A DNA stretch of 64,000 bases from Sorex araneus (Eukaryota; Chordata; Mammalia; Eulipotyphla; Soricidae): positions 79,697,477 through 79,761,476 of the forward strand of contig NC_073306.1 of assembly GCF_027595985.1 (NCBI RefSeq). Reading direction: 5' to 3'. Positions 24,107-34,422 of the stretch are shown piece after piece. Position 1 is the stretch's first letter, and every line of letters begins with the position of its first letter. Position numbers and translations under genes: made by a program. The notes below the pieces were generated by a model. It was not told the origin of the DNA. It made no database searches and saw only the letters and a list, made by a program, of their open reading frames with translations.

Positions 24107-24350
24107 TCACTGTATCACTGTCATCCCGTTGCTCATCGATTCTCTTGAGCCGGCACCAGTAACATCTCCATTGTTAGACTTGTTACTGTTTTTGGCATAT
24201 CGAATACACCACGGGTAGCTTGCCAGACTCTGCCGTGGGGGTCAGATACTCTCAGTAGCTTGCCAGGCTCTCTGAGAGGGATGGAGGAATCAAACCCAGA
24301 TCGGTCACGTGCAAGGCAAACACCGTACCCGCTGTGCTATCACTCCGGCC
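24107..24350 (-). mobile_element. SINE of the second family (type B), antisense, with TSD
   Basis: The head (CCGTACCCGCTGTGCTATCACTCC antisense) is shared with SOR, but the 3' body is different: TTACTGTTTTTGGCATATCG, GGGTAGCTTGCCAGACTC, CTCTCTGAGAGGG. Its 3' end is not poly-A but a CAGTGATACAGTG-type tail, seen here as CACTGTATCACTGTCATC. CACTGATAAGTT flanks it at 24095-24106 and 24351-24362. Confidence 0.9.
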
Positions 24351-24362
24351 CACTGATAAGTT

Positions 24363-25482
24363 AAAATTTTGAAAATGGAAAAAGATGTACAATAGGAATA
24401 ATAAGTATATGAAAGCTGGGACTGCTATATTAGTATCAGGCCAAAATGGATTTTAAGACAAGGTATGTTACAAGAAAAAATAACATTTCATAGATAATAA
24501 CAAATCAGCAATACACTACAACTGTGTGTATATACCTACATCATTTTCAAAATACATTAGGCAAAACTGGCAGAAGCAACAAAAGAAAAAAATTAGAATT
24601 ATAATAAAAGACCTGTATGTCCCCTGAAAACCAGACCCCCCAAACCATTAAGAATATGAAAAAGTAGAATAAAACCATCAGCAATCCTGACATAATAACA
24701 TTTATATAACACTATACCCAACAACTACTGAATATGTGATATTTTGAGGGCACATAAAATATTCATCAAGATTTACAATATGCTTCAATGGATTTGAACT
24801 TAGGTCACACAAAGCTTATCTTCTTTTCACAAAAGAATAAAATTATAAATCAATAATACAAGATAGAACTGCAGAAATAACTGCATTTTATGTGGGTGTC
24901 CTTGATTTTATCCCTGGCACCACATGGTGCCCTGAACATTGACAGGGGCAACCGTGGGCAGTGAGGACTGGCCGCCAAATGAAACAAAGACAAAAATAAA
25001 GATAGTCCAAAAAGAGGACAGAGAGACAGTATAGTGGGTCGGTGGTTGGCTTACATAGAGTCAAGCTGGGTTTGATCCTGGGCATTCCATATAGACACCT
25101 CAGCCCACCAGGAGTGATCTACTCCTGAGAGCAAGAGTAAGCTTTCAGCATCACTAAATGAGGCGCAAAACCCAAACCAAACCAAATGGTCCAATAGTCC
25201 CCACACACTTGGAAATGTAACACACTTCTAATAATCTACAGATCAAAGAAATTACAAAGAAAATGAGAAAATGTTTTTGATTGAATGATAGACAAAAAAG
25301 TTCTAAAATTCATTATCTAAATTAGTTTTATTAAACTGAGAGAAGATGAAACTATATTTAAACAGTTTTAGAAAATAAAAAGAAAAAATAATCACAAAGG
25401 GATAAATCATAATTAAAATAGCAAACAAAAACAAAAAAAGGAAATTAATAGAGCCAAAGTTCCCTTAAGTGATTAATAAAAA
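24363..25482 (+). mobile_element. Old L1 ORF2 fragment, interrupted by SINE relics
   Basis: Broken sequence resembles the L1 endonuclease-to-reverse-transcriptase stretch, for example GGATTTTAAGACAAGGTATG, ACTGGCAGAAGCAACAAAAG and CACTTGGAAATGTAACAC. Two old plus-strand SINE relics lie inside it (about 24888-25000 and 25012-25185; TGGGTTTGATCCTGGGCATTCC in the second). No frame is open, so it is inactive. L1-like sequence may continue to about 25818 around the next SINE. Confidence 0.55.
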
Positions 25483-25483
25483 T

Positions 25484-25666
25484 GGGGCTGGAGCAATAGC
25501 ACAGCAGGTAGGGCGTTTGTCTTGCATGTGGCCAAACCAGGTCCAGTTCCCAGCATCCCATATGATCCCCTGAGCACCGCCAGGGGTAATTCCTGAGTGC
25601 AGAGCCAGGAGTAACCCCTATGCATCGCCGGGGGTGTGACCCAAAAAAAAGCAAAAAAAAAAAAAA
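25484..25666 (+). mobile_element. SOR SINE
   Basis: GGGGCTGGAGCAATAGCACAGC head, CCCATATGATCCCC body, GGGTGTGACCC and an A-rich tail. GATTAATA occurs on both sides as a short TSD. Confidence 0.94.
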
Positions 25667-25819
25667 AGAGATTAATATAAATTAATACGATTCTAGTTAA
25701 GGTGACCAAGAAAGAAAAATACAAATCCAAGTCATCAAGAATTAAATAGACAACACTGACATCATGACACATCTATAAACATCGAAAGAATAATCAGCAT
25801 TATTAAAAAAGAGAATGCA

Positions 25820-26138
25820 AAAGGTAAGGCACTTACCTAATACACCCCTGTGACCAAAATTCTGGTTTGAATCCTGACATAATCTTGTCTCTGCCTTTTG
25901 GTTAAGATCAAGTGAATCCTGACACGGCATGTGGTCTCCTGAATACCGCACCACCAGGCATAGCCCCTGAGCACTGTCAGGTACAGCCAAAACTGAAGTT
26001 TTGGGTTTTGTTTTTGAGCCACACTTGGCAGCTCAGAGACAACTCTTAGCTCTGTGCTTTGGGTACCATGCAGTGAACCTGGGCCTTTCTCATGCAAACT
26101 CTGCTCTCAGCCCACTGAGCTATGTCCCTTAGCCCCTA
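25820..26138. mobile_element. Two old SINE relics, plus then antisense
   Basis: 25820-25990 is plus (GTAAGGCACTTACC, TGGTTTGAATCCTGAC, CCCTGAGCACTGTCAGGTAC). 26006-26138 is antisense (TTGAGCCACACTTGGCAG, CTCTTAGCTCTGTGCTTTGGG, TGAACCTGGGCC). Neither has recognisable TSDs. Confidence 0.55.
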
Positions 26139-26273
26139 TAAACAAACCTGGAAGCCTTTACCCCGGTTTCGTTCTAGGAAGTTATCACTCCCTGAAGTTC
26201 TCAGGAGACTGTGTGGTCCCAGGGCATATGACACCATGAATGAGGTGGATAATTAAAAAAAAATCAAAACGCA

Positions 26274-26442
26274 GGGGCTGGAGTGATAGCACAGCGGGTA
26301 GGGCGTTTGCCTTGCACGCGGCCAACCCGGGTTTGAATCCCAGCATCCCATATGGTCCCCTGAGCACCGCCAGGAGTAATTCCTGAGTGTAGAGCCAGGA
26401 GTAACCCCTGTGCATCGCCGGGTGTGACCCAAAAAGAAAAAA
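26274..26442 (+). mobile_element. SOR SINE with TSD
   Basis: A close-to-consensus copy ending in a short A-rich tail. AAATCAAAACGCA at 26261-26273 is matched by AAATCAAAATGCA at 26443-26455 (one mismatch). Confidence 0.97.
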
Positions 26443-26569
26443 AAATCAAAATGCATAGGTAATAAAACAGCAATAACTCTGTATTATCTACATGGTTGGA
26501 TTCATAATTAAAATAACAATCACCATGAACATCTGGGCTGTATTGATATCACTGGGAAATTTCATCAGA

Positions 26570-26960
26570 CCCTTTTTTGGTCAGATATGCAGGGAATTGA
26601 ATCCAAGACCTTCCACATCTAAGGTTTGAGTGCCACCCCTTGAACTATATCCCTGCCCCACGGTAAATTTTATTATTTATTTTCTTTTCCAGGACATATC
26701 TGGCAGTATTGGGTACTACTCCCAGGTCTACTGGGGACTGAACCTGAAGATCTGACAAATGAAGCATATCCTCCAGTACTTTGAGTCATTCTCCAGCTCC
26801 CTCCAAAATTTTTCTTTTAATTTTTTAATTTTAGGCATTGTGATTTACAATACTTGAGTTTCAGGCATATAACGTTCCAACAGCATGCCCCCAAAAGTCC
26901 CCCCACACCCTGATCCCCAGTGGTAAGCTCAGTTCTGGAGAACAGTTCTCAGGTCCTGTT
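26570..26960 (-). mobile_element. Old SINE relics and an L1 3'-end relic, antisense
   Basis: 26570-26660 and 26680-26800 have SINE order (GAATTGAATCCAAGACC, ACTGGGGACTGAACCTGAAG, CATTCTCCAGCTCCC). 26810-26960 reads like an antisense L1 tail (GGCATTGTGATTTACAATAC, CCCCAAAAGTCCCCCCACAC). Confidence 0.5.
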
Positions 26961-27219
26961 GCCTTTGGCCTTGTTTAAAATAGAGTCTATGCCAGGGATG
27001 CTTTGAGCCCAGGGCCAAACCCAGTGATGCTCATTTCAGCAAGAAGAGAAGAGGACATGCTGACAGTTCAGTGCTTGGGCCTAATACTTTGGTGATTGGC
27101 CTGGTCCTGGTCATACAGTTCTTAAGGTCATGCAAGTCATATCTGTAAGTCCTCAGGGGAGCCATGAGGTGCTGGAGGTCAAAGTCAGGGACTTACACTG
27201 CCAAGATCTTGTTTTGTGG

Positions 27220-27353
27220 CAACACTTGGCAGTTCTGTTTTTTTGGAATCACTCCCATCAGGCTTGGGGAACCATATCAGATACTGGGGATCGAGCCCAG
27301 GTCAGCCACATGCAATGCAAACACCCTACCCATTGTACTATCATTCCAGCTCC
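27220..27353 (-). mobile_element. SOR-like SINE, antisense
   Basis: TTTTTTTGGAATCACTCCC, GGGGAACCATATCAGATACTG, GGATCGAGCCCAGGTCAGCC and ACTATCATTCCAGCTCC show the family, with moderate decay. Confidence 0.75.
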
Positions 27354-27491
27354 TCAGATCTTTTTAGACGTTGGTGCTTGAAGCTAGATAGCTTTCTTCT
27401 TACCAAGGCTCTTATTCCATCTTGTAATTTTTGTTATGTTGCTTTTTCATGTTTAGAGATTTTTTCCAAGGTTGATCAAGAAATGTGTGGT

Positions 27492-27675
27492 TTTGGGGTC
27501 AGTGAGATAGTACAGTGGGAAGATCCTTGCCTTGTACATGGCCGATCTGGGTTCCATCCCTGGCACCTTGTATGGCCCCGCCAAGCCCCACCAAGAGTGA
27601 TCCCTAAGCACAGAGTCAGGAGTAAAGCCCTGAGCACTGCCAGGCGTGGGCTCCATCCTTTCCCCTCAAAAAATG
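27492..27675 (+). mobile_element. SOR-like SINE
   Basis: GGGGTCAGTGAGATAGTACAG head, GGGTTCCATCCCTGGCACC B box, AGCACAGAGTCAGGAGTAAAG body. ATGTGTGGTTT before and ATGTGGTTTC after suggest a partial TSD. Confidence 0.8.
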
Positions 27676-28249
27676 TGGTTTCATTTCTATGCCTTTCCTA
27701 TTATTTCTACTTTTATTCTACTGCTTGAAAAAGACATTTAAGAGCCCAGTCTTCCAGATTTGTTCCAATTTGATCTTATGTGAGTGTTCCATGTGCACTT
27801 GAAAATCACATATATTCTTTTCTCTTGGGAAGATGGTTTTATCTGTTAGGTTTGCTGGTGGTGTTTGAATCCACTATGATTTTCTCTCTGGAGACACATT
27901 ATTAAAAGTGGGATATTGAAATGTCTTCCTTTTACTGTACTGCTGTAGATTCTCCCTTCAGACCTGTCAACATTATCTCCATATGTTAAGGAATTCTGAA
28001 GTTGGGTGCACAAGTACTTGGAATTGCTTCATCTGCCTGTTCAACTGACCCTTTTCTCATCGTATAATGACTGTCTGTAGAGAGAATTTTGACAATGTAT
28101 AATGCTTTTCTGCATTTATTAATATAATTACACCCCCCCTTTATTTTATTAATATGATGCAGTCTATTGACTTCCATTTTTTTAATTTCCATTTCTGGGA
28201 TACATTTCACTTAAATCCTTTTATATGCTGCTGGATTAGTTTTATTTAT

Positions 28250-28333
28250 TTTTGTGGTGCCAGGAATAGGGAATCCAGGGCCTCATACATGCAATGAAAA
28301 TGCTCTACAGCTGAGCTACGTACCTGAACCTAC
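28250..28333 (-). mobile_element. Short tRNA-type SINE relic, antisense
   Basis: GTGGTGCCAGGAATAGGGAATCC and CTCTACAGCTGAGCTACGTACC resemble an antisense tRNA-like head (B box, then A box). It is too short and decayed to place in a family. Confidence 0.4.
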
Positions 28334-28396
28334 ATTAGGTTTTGTTGAAATTCTTTGAATCTATACTTATGAGATTTGACCTATTATTTTCCATTC

Positions 28397-28643
28397 GGGG
28401 CCGGAGTGATAGCACAGCGGGTAAGGCATTCGCCTTGCATGTGACCGATTCAGGTTTGATTCCTCTGCCCCTCTCAGAGAGCCCGGCAAGCTACTGAGAG
28501 TATCTAGCCCGCACGGCAGAGCCCGGCAAGCTACCCGTCGTGTATTCAATATGCCAAAAACAGTAACAACAAGTCTCACATGGAGATGTTACTGGTGCCA
28601 GCTCGAGCAAATCAATGAGCAATGAGATGACAGTGACAGTGAC
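28397..28643 (+). mobile_element. SINE of the second family (type B) with TSD
   Basis: GGGGCCGGAGTGATAGCACAG head, GGTTTGATTCC B box, then the distinct body (CTCTCAGAGAGCCCGGC, CAATATGCCAAAAACAG, GGAGATGTTACTGGTGCC) and a GATGACAGTGACAGTG tail. TTTCCATTC flanks it at 28388-28396 and 28644-28652. Confidence 0.92.
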
Positions 28644-28784
28644 TTTCCATTCTTATGTCTTTGATTTTGGCATTACAATAATACTGTTTTAATATATGAG
28701 TTATGAAGAATTTCCTCCTCTTCCATATTTTGGAAAGTGTATGAGAAGGATTGCAGCTAATCCTTCCCTTTGGGGAGAAGGGGT

Positions 28785-28941
28785 TGGGGTCATACCTGGA
28801 ATTGTTCATGAACTACTCTTGGCTCTGTGCTCAAGGGTCACTCCTAGAAGTACTTAGAAGACCATACATGGTGCTGAGGATTCAAATCAGGGTCGGCATG
28901 CCAAGACAAGAGTCTTAACCCCTGTATTTTATTCTGGTCCT
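28785..28941 (-). mobile_element. Old SOR-like SINE, antisense
   Basis: TTGGGGTCATACCTGGAATTG, CTCTTGGCTCTGTGCTCAAGG and AGATTCAAATCAGG-type phrases in antisense order, with considerable decay. Confidence 0.65.
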
Positions 28942-29346
28942 ACCAACTCTTTAAATGTTTGGAAGCATTCACTAATAAAAACTCCTAGTCCTGAGCTTTA
29001 GTTTGTTGTTAAATTTTCTGTTAACTCCATCTCACGTTACAAATCTATTCAGGTTTTGTATTTCTTTCTGATTCTGTGTTGTGTATTTCTCGGGATGTAT
29101 TCATATTATCTAGTTAACCTAATTTGTTGGTATATAGTTGTCTATTCTATTTACTTACATTTCACTTTTATTTTTCTAAGGTCAGTGGTAATGTCCTCTT
29201 CTTCATTTCTGATTTTACTAGTCTTCTCTTTTTAACTTCATCTAGAATTGTTACGATTTTCTCAAGAACTTTTATGTGATTTTCTTCATTACACTAATTC
29301 TTGTTCTAATCTTCAAGAATCGGGCTGAGTCGCAGAACCGTCAGAC

Positions 29347-29551
29347 ATACAGCTGTGGCGGCAGTGCGAACAGCGGCTCATCCACTGTGGGGTGCTGTCA
29401 GCCAACCACCGGGTGACCTGGGACTCGGCACAGGTGTTCGACCTGGCACAGACCCCTTCACGATAGGGTCCTGCTCTGCCAGCTACTCAACAACCTCCAG
29501 GCGCACTCCATCAACCTCAAGGAGATAAACCTGAGGCCACAGATGTCCCAG
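29347..29551 (+). pseudogene. VAV3: VAV3 exon 1 pseudogene fragment (calponin-homology domain start)
   Basis: VAV3 is a guanine-nucleotide exchange factor for Rho GTPases. Its first exon encodes the start of the calponin-homology domain. Translation gives [20 protein letters not shown], then [14 protein letters not shown], and after a frame change QLLNN, SINLKE and LRPQMSQ, which match my memory of VAV3 better than VAV1 or VAV2. The start codon is ATA instead of ATG, and there is a one-base insertion near 29453 with a TAG close by, so it is dead. Homology stops exactly after the CCCAG that ends exon 1, and the next bases are GTGCTG. This suggests either unspliced intron or a breakpoint at the splice site. 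Confidence 0.8.
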
Positions 29552-29687
29552 GTGCTGCCCAGAGACGCAGGCAGGTGCATGTTTGTCAGCGTGCAGATCA
29601 TTACAACGTGCCGTCAACCAAAAGCCTACATTCAGTAGACTGGGAACACCTATAAAGGCTATTAAAGGCTGCCCCAAAAGTTTTCGT

Positions 29688-29878
29688 CCCTCTCAGAGAG
29701 CAAGCTACTCGTAGCATACTCAATATGCCAAAAACAGTAACAACTATAGTCCTCATTCCCCTGACCCTGAAAGAGCCCCCAATATGCCATCAGGCTACAC
29801 TAGCACACAACAGGGACGAATGGAGTTACTGGCACCTGCTCGAGCAAATTGATGAACAGGATGGCAGTGATACAGTGA
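29688..29878 (+). mobile_element. Type B SINE, 5'-truncated variant with an internal insert
   Basis: It begins inside the body at CCCTCTCAGAGAGCAAG, keeps CAATATGCCAAAAACAGTAAC, and then carries an extra segment with CCTCATTCCCCTGACCCTGA. It resumes with GAGTTACTGGCACCTGC and ends in CAGTGATACAGTG. The same extra segment is in the copy at 42671-42838, which marks a subfamily. Confidence 0.85.
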
Positions 29879-30169
29879 TAATCTTCATCATTTCCTTCTA
29901 TGTGCTCTTTTTGGATTTAGTGTTTTTCCTGTTTACTCTAGAATTTTAAGGTAAACGGTTAGGATATCTTCGTAACTTTCTATATTGTGGCTTCATTTCT
30001 GTGTATATTTCAAATTTCCCTTGATTTCCTCTTTGAGCCCCTGGTCATTTGGGAGTGTAATTTTTACTTATATTTAAAGTTTTCAAGCTTTCTCCTACTA
30101 TTGATAACTATTGAATATATCGATTTATTATTCTGCTAGCTTGAATATGATGTTGTATAGTTTCAGTGA

Positions 30170-30338
30170 TTTTTTTTTTTTGGGTCACACCCGGCGATGC
30201 ACAGGGGTTACTCCTGGTTCTACACTCAGGAATTACTCCTGGCGGTGCTCAGGGGACCATATGGGATGCTGGGATTCGAACCCGGGTTGGCCGCGTGCAA
30301 GGCAAACGCCCTACCCGCTGTGCTATCGCTCCAGCCCC
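30170..30338 (-). mobile_element. SOR SINE, antisense, with TSD
   Basis: A near-consensus antisense copy with a poly-T start. AGTTTCAGTGA at 30159-30169 is repeated at 30339-30349. Confidence 0.97.
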
Positions 30339-30625
30339 AGTTTCAGTGAAATTTTCATTTCAACTCTTATAACTTTACTGGAGCAGAATTTCTTATTTGT
30401 TTTTTATAATTATTATATGATAGTCACCATTTGTGATATTCAATTGTCCTATTTCTCTTTAATTCTTTAGATGGGATTTCCTTTGAGCATATTCAAAATA
30501 GATGATTTTGCTAGAAAGTTCTTCTGAATACTTCTTATATTACTTTTTTTCTGAGCCAAGAAGGTCATACTTTCTTAGTGTGTGCATAATATGTGTATAA
30601 CATGTATATTATTGTTAAAAGTTTG

Positions 30626-30920
30626 ATTTTATGGGCCATACCTGACTACTCAGGGGCTTCTGGCAGTGCTCAGGGGACCATCTGATACTGGGAATCAAAC
30701 TTGAACTTCCTGCATGAAAAGTTTGCCCTTTTGAGTTATACCCCCAGCCCAATATACATTTTTGTTTTTTGGGCTACACCAGGTAATGCTCAGGGGATTA
30801 CTGCTACTCTGAACTCACGAATTATCCTGGCATTGCTCAGGGGACCATATGGGATGTCAAGGTTCAAACCCAGGTTGACCATGTGCAAGGCAAATGACTG
30901 CTGTACTATTGCTCGGGCCC
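30626..30920 (-). mobile_element. Two adjacent older SINEs, antisense
   Basis: 30626-30750 (ATGGGCCATACCTGAC, GGGGACCATCTGATACTGGG, TTATACCCCCAGCCC) and 30760-30920 (TTTTGGGCTACACCAGG, GGGGACCATATGGGATG, TATTGCTCGGGCCC) are both SOR-like, and the second is the better preserved. Confidence 0.8.
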
Positions 30921-31020
30921 TGACCAATATGTTTATTAAAAAAAATATCTAGACATACTGAAGATCATTATAATGTGGCAAGTCTGGAAATTAGATTCCC
31001 TTTGTTTAAGGCGTATTGTT

Positions 31021-31847
31021 TAGTGACTTTTCTGGTCTAATCCTGTAAGCTTATCTTCTTTGTTCTGTGAAGTTACTATAGTCAGTTAATAATTGCACTG
31101 AAATTTCCTTACAGACTATAACCATAAAAAAGTCTTTCCAAGCAAACTTTGTGTATGAAGTAAACCTTTGGTACTCAATCAGGCACTTGACTTCACCTTT
31201 CTTTTCTGGTTGGACAGCTTCAAGGTTAGCCAGAGGTGAGGTCCTAAGACCTTCTTGGGTCTTCCTAGGCATGCACATGGCATTAAGTATGTGTGGCCTT
31301 CTGGATGTCTACAACACTTTAATTATTTCTCTAAGTTCATATAAAGCTTGCACTACTCATCCCATTAAAATTATTTAATGTTTCTTCCAACTGTTGCCAT
31401 GTGACAGTGGCAGTACATTGTTCTCCTGTGAAAGTTTCCACAATACTGCCTGTGCAGCAGCTCTAGCACTGAGTTCTGAGCAGGTTATATATGTGAAATC
31501 TTCTATACTAAGTTCAATTAAAAAGTGCATCCTGTTTCCTAGAACTAAACCTGGATTGTGGGTTGTGATTTTCACTGCTACTGCAGAGCTGAAGAGTGGG
31601 GAGGTAATAAAGATATTTTTTACATGCCTATATGCTGTTATTACAATTCAGCTGTATTTCTTAAATGGCGCCTCCTTTTGGTTTACTCAAAGTCTCTGGC
31701 TCATTTGTAGATCTCTAAAAAGCTGAGACAGCTGTGAGTACCAGCGCCACGTTTTACATTGTTTGTATTAAGGGGGAGGTTTTAGGAATCTTTCACTGTT
31801 ATTTTTACTGACATTATTCCTAAATAGTTGACTTTTTTTTTTTAAAA
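31021..31847. other. Single-copy or unclassified sequence
   Basis: No gene or known repeat is recognised. The plus frame at 31394-31726 (110 codons) has no recognisable domain. I treat it as chance. Confidence 0.45.
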
Positions 31848-32191
31848 AAAAAAAGCACTTTATTTCAGGCACTGTGGTTTACTATACTGTCAATGACAGG
31901 GTTTCATGCATAACACAATCTCTCATCACTCCCTCTCCAGGCTGTTCCCTCCCCCCCATTCTAACCCCTCTCTATCCCTCCCCTGTGGTAAGTCTGCTGA
32001 AGACTGATTCTCCGTTTCCTTTGCCTCTGAGCATTTGTTATTCCCTTTATCCGGCTCCAATGGCAGAGCCTGGCAAGCTACCCGTGGCATATTCCATATG
32101 CCAAAAACAGTAACAAGTCTCACAATGGAGAAGTTACAGGTGTGCTAGAGCAAATCCATGAAAAACCAGAGGACAGTGCCACAGTGCTACT
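31848..32191. mobile_element. Antisense L1 3' end followed by a truncated type B SINE
   Basis: 31848-32040 shows the antisense L1 tail (GGCACTGTGGTTTACTATAC, CTCTCATCACTCCCTCTCC). 32055-32191 is a plus-strand type B body: GGCAGAGCCTGGCAAGCTACC, CATATGCCAAAAACAG, CAATGGAGAAGTTAC, and a CAGTGCCACAGTGC tail. Confidence 0.75.
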
Positions 32192-32309
32192 GTTTCTTTA
32201 TATCCAATTGGATAACATTGGGTTGTCCTTGTTCCTCCCACAGGGAGCTTTGAGGTTTATTGAGCCATCCCACAACAGTGCAACTGAGGCGTACACAATT
32301 CCATAAGTA

Positions 32310-32880
32310 CCAATAATGCTATATTATATTGCTTTTCTTCCCTTTATGTCATTTGCAAGGTTTATTTAGCAATGTCCTTTTTGTATAGACACAGGAAGAC
32401 AGTTGATGCTATGCTATGTAACATGGGAGTTAATTGACCCCATAATTATATTTACTCCTGGGCATCCGTATTTACTTAAGCCTCAGTTGCCCTTAGTTCC
32501 TAGCACCCCAAAAGCAGGGTTGTGATTAGGGACTCAATGAACCCAGGGCAAGCTGTGAGCTATCCTGGCATCAAAATGGGCCAGGCTAAGTGCCATAATA
32601 CTTAACTATAAGTTTAGAGCACGGTCATGGACAAATTCTGTCATGACCCAGAAAGAAGTACCTGAATAAGGATTCTGCTGGGGTTAGGAAAGACTAACGT
32701 GGCCTGATGACTGTGGTCTGGAATATAGTGAGATGTCCCCAGGAAGAGCCAATCTTTAAGCTTGATACATCTCTTAACTGTGTTCATACAAAATAACATT
32801 GCTATAAATATTTTAAGAAATAATTTTACTATGACTGTTTAAATGGATTACTAGCTAAGGAAAGGAGAAAGCAGTATAGA
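32310..32880 (+). mobile_element. LTR-like element, diverged partial copy
   Basis: This stretch is homologous, in inverted orientation, to 36602-37640. Shared landmarks are GTATAGACACAGGAAGAC, TTAAGCCTCAGTTGCCC, TTCCTAGCACCCCAAA, CCAGGGCAAGC and AACTATAAGTTTAGAGC. It lacks the GC-rich terminal part of the other copy. I infer a solo LTR of an endogenous-retrovirus-like family, and no coding sequence is present. Confidence 0.55.
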
Positions 32881-32984
32881 CTTATTAGTGCTTGATGGAA
32901 TTGGGTGCGCTTCAGTTGCACTGTTGTGGGAGTGGCTTAATAAACTTTAAGCTCCCTGGAGGAAAAGCAAGGACAATCCATTGT

Positions 32985-33440
32985 TACCCAACAATATCCC
33001 ATATATGCAGAGAGCCTCCTATGTCTGTTCCTCTCCTTCTGACTTCACTCAGCATGATACTCTCCAGATCCATCCTTGTAGCAGTAATAGCATGGTTTCG
33101 TTTTTCCTTATAGTTGAATAGTATTCCACACCATAGTTTCTTCATCCAATCACCCATTCTTGGACACTTGGGATGTTTCCACATTTTGGCTACTGTGTAT
33201 AGTGCTGCAATAAACAAAAGGGGTGCAAATGTCTTTTCTGAATAGAGTTTTTAGGCCCTTGGGGTTATTTTGATCTGCATTTCTTTGATAAGTGATGTAA
33301 AACTTTTTTTCCCCTTAGACCTTTTGGCCATCTCTATGTCCCCATCCCATTTTTCTACAGGATCATTTTTCTTTCTTGTAAAGTTCTACCGGTGCCTTAT
33401 ATATCTTGGCTATATAACCCAGTATAGTGAACAAAAATAG
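32985..33440 (-). mobile_element. L1 3' fragment, antisense
   Basis: GACTTCACTCAGCATGATAC, CTCCAGATCCATCCTTG, TTGAATAGTATTCCACACC, ATTTTGGCTACTGTGTATAG and GTGCTGCAATAAAC are classic antisense L1 ORF2-end phrases. Frames are broken. Confidence 0.8.
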
Positions 33441-33509
33441 CAGAAAAAACACAGAATTTCCCCCAAAGATAGGTCAGGCAAGGCAAAGTGGGTTCAATCT
33501 GGATTTTGT

Positions 33510-34072
33510 TTTTAGTTTTAAGAGCCATACCCAGCAACGTTCAGGGGTACTGCACATTCTTTGTTCAGGGGTCACTTCTGATGATTCTCGGATGATCATT
33601 TGATGCGGGGGATAAAACCTGGGTCTTTTGCATGCAGAGTGTGTTCTCTGACTTTTGAGCTATCTCTCATGCCTTACCTTATTCTTTCTTGAGATACTTA
33701 AGCTTAGACTAAATGACAAATCCTGAATATCAATTTGGGAGAAAACCCAGAATCTATGGGGAAGCAACTGAGGATGCTGATGGCAAGAGCCCAGATAAAG
33801 TTCATGCTGACAGGATTAACCACTAGATCTAAGAGTGGATGAGCTTTCAGTACGTTCGCTATTGAGCAGCCTTAGATGACACCAGGTGAAGGACTGTTCC
33901 CCATTGAGTCTTTTTCAAACTGCAGTTCCATGGCTACAATGCTTTCTTTTTTTGCTTAATAAAATTGACACTGAAGGTGTCAAACAGACTTCAGGGGGTG
34001 GGATAAGGGATCAAACTCAGGTCATATATGCAAACCTTGCACTCTACCAGAGAAACATCCCAGCCTCTGGTG
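33510..34072 (-). mobile_element. Two old SINE relics, antisense, separated by single-copy DNA
   Basis: 33510-33675 (AGAGCCATACCCAGCAACG, TCAGGGGTCACTTCTGATG, CCTGGGTCTTTTGCATGCAG) and 33985-34072 (AGGGATCAAACTCAGG, ATCCCAGCCTC). The stretch between is unclassified. Confidence 0.5.
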
Positions 34073-34422
34073 GATGTTTTGACACACATTTATATAGTGA
34101 TTACTACTATATGAACATAAACATTTCTCCATATAGTTCTTCCTTTTGTGGCAAAGAACTTGGCAATGCAATTTTTCAAAGTACCTAACTCGATACTAAA
34201 TAGTCAATACAGTAAATATTAGCTAAGGTCATCATATGTACATTTGCCTACTATTTGTTCTAAAGCCAATTGGATTGGCACCTCCGACCTCTTCCAGCAC
34301 AGAGAATAAGACAGGCACATGAGACAAAGAAACATCAAGGACTGTCTAAGCTTTAGGATCACCTGAGCAGCCATCAGTGAGTTCACAGGCTAGCCATTTA
34401 TTCAATACGTTATCGTTCCCCC

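Larger units (their letters stand above)
29316..29878 (+). mobile_element. TSD-flanked chimeric insertion: VAV3 exon 1 sequence joined to a type B SINE
   Basis: One 563-bp unit has GC-rich VAV3-like sequence at its left and a 5'-truncated type B SINE at its right (29688-29878). It interrupts antisense L1 sequence. TAATCTTCA is present at 29307-29315 and again at 29879-29887, so the whole unit looks like a single retrotransposition event. A likely source is a transcript that started at VAV3 exon 1 and ended in a SINE, or a template switch between two RNAs during reverse transcription. The TSD is only 9 bases, so chance cannot be fully excluded. Confidence 0.65.
27366..31020 (-). mobile_element. 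Long antisense L1 fragment, broken by later insertions
   Basis: Outside the inserted SINEs, the sequence reads as antisense L1 ORF2: GTGTTCCATGTGCACTTG, AAAGTGGGATATTGAAATG, TATTAATATGATGCAGTC, GGTCATTTGGGAGTGTAATTT. All frames are interrupted. Inserted into it are a plus SINE (27492-27675), a SINE relic (28250-28333), a type B SINE (28397-28643), SINE relics (28785-28941, 30626-30920), a VAV3-SINE chimera (29316-29878) and a SOR SINE (30170-30338). The right boundary is uncertain. Confidence 0.65.
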
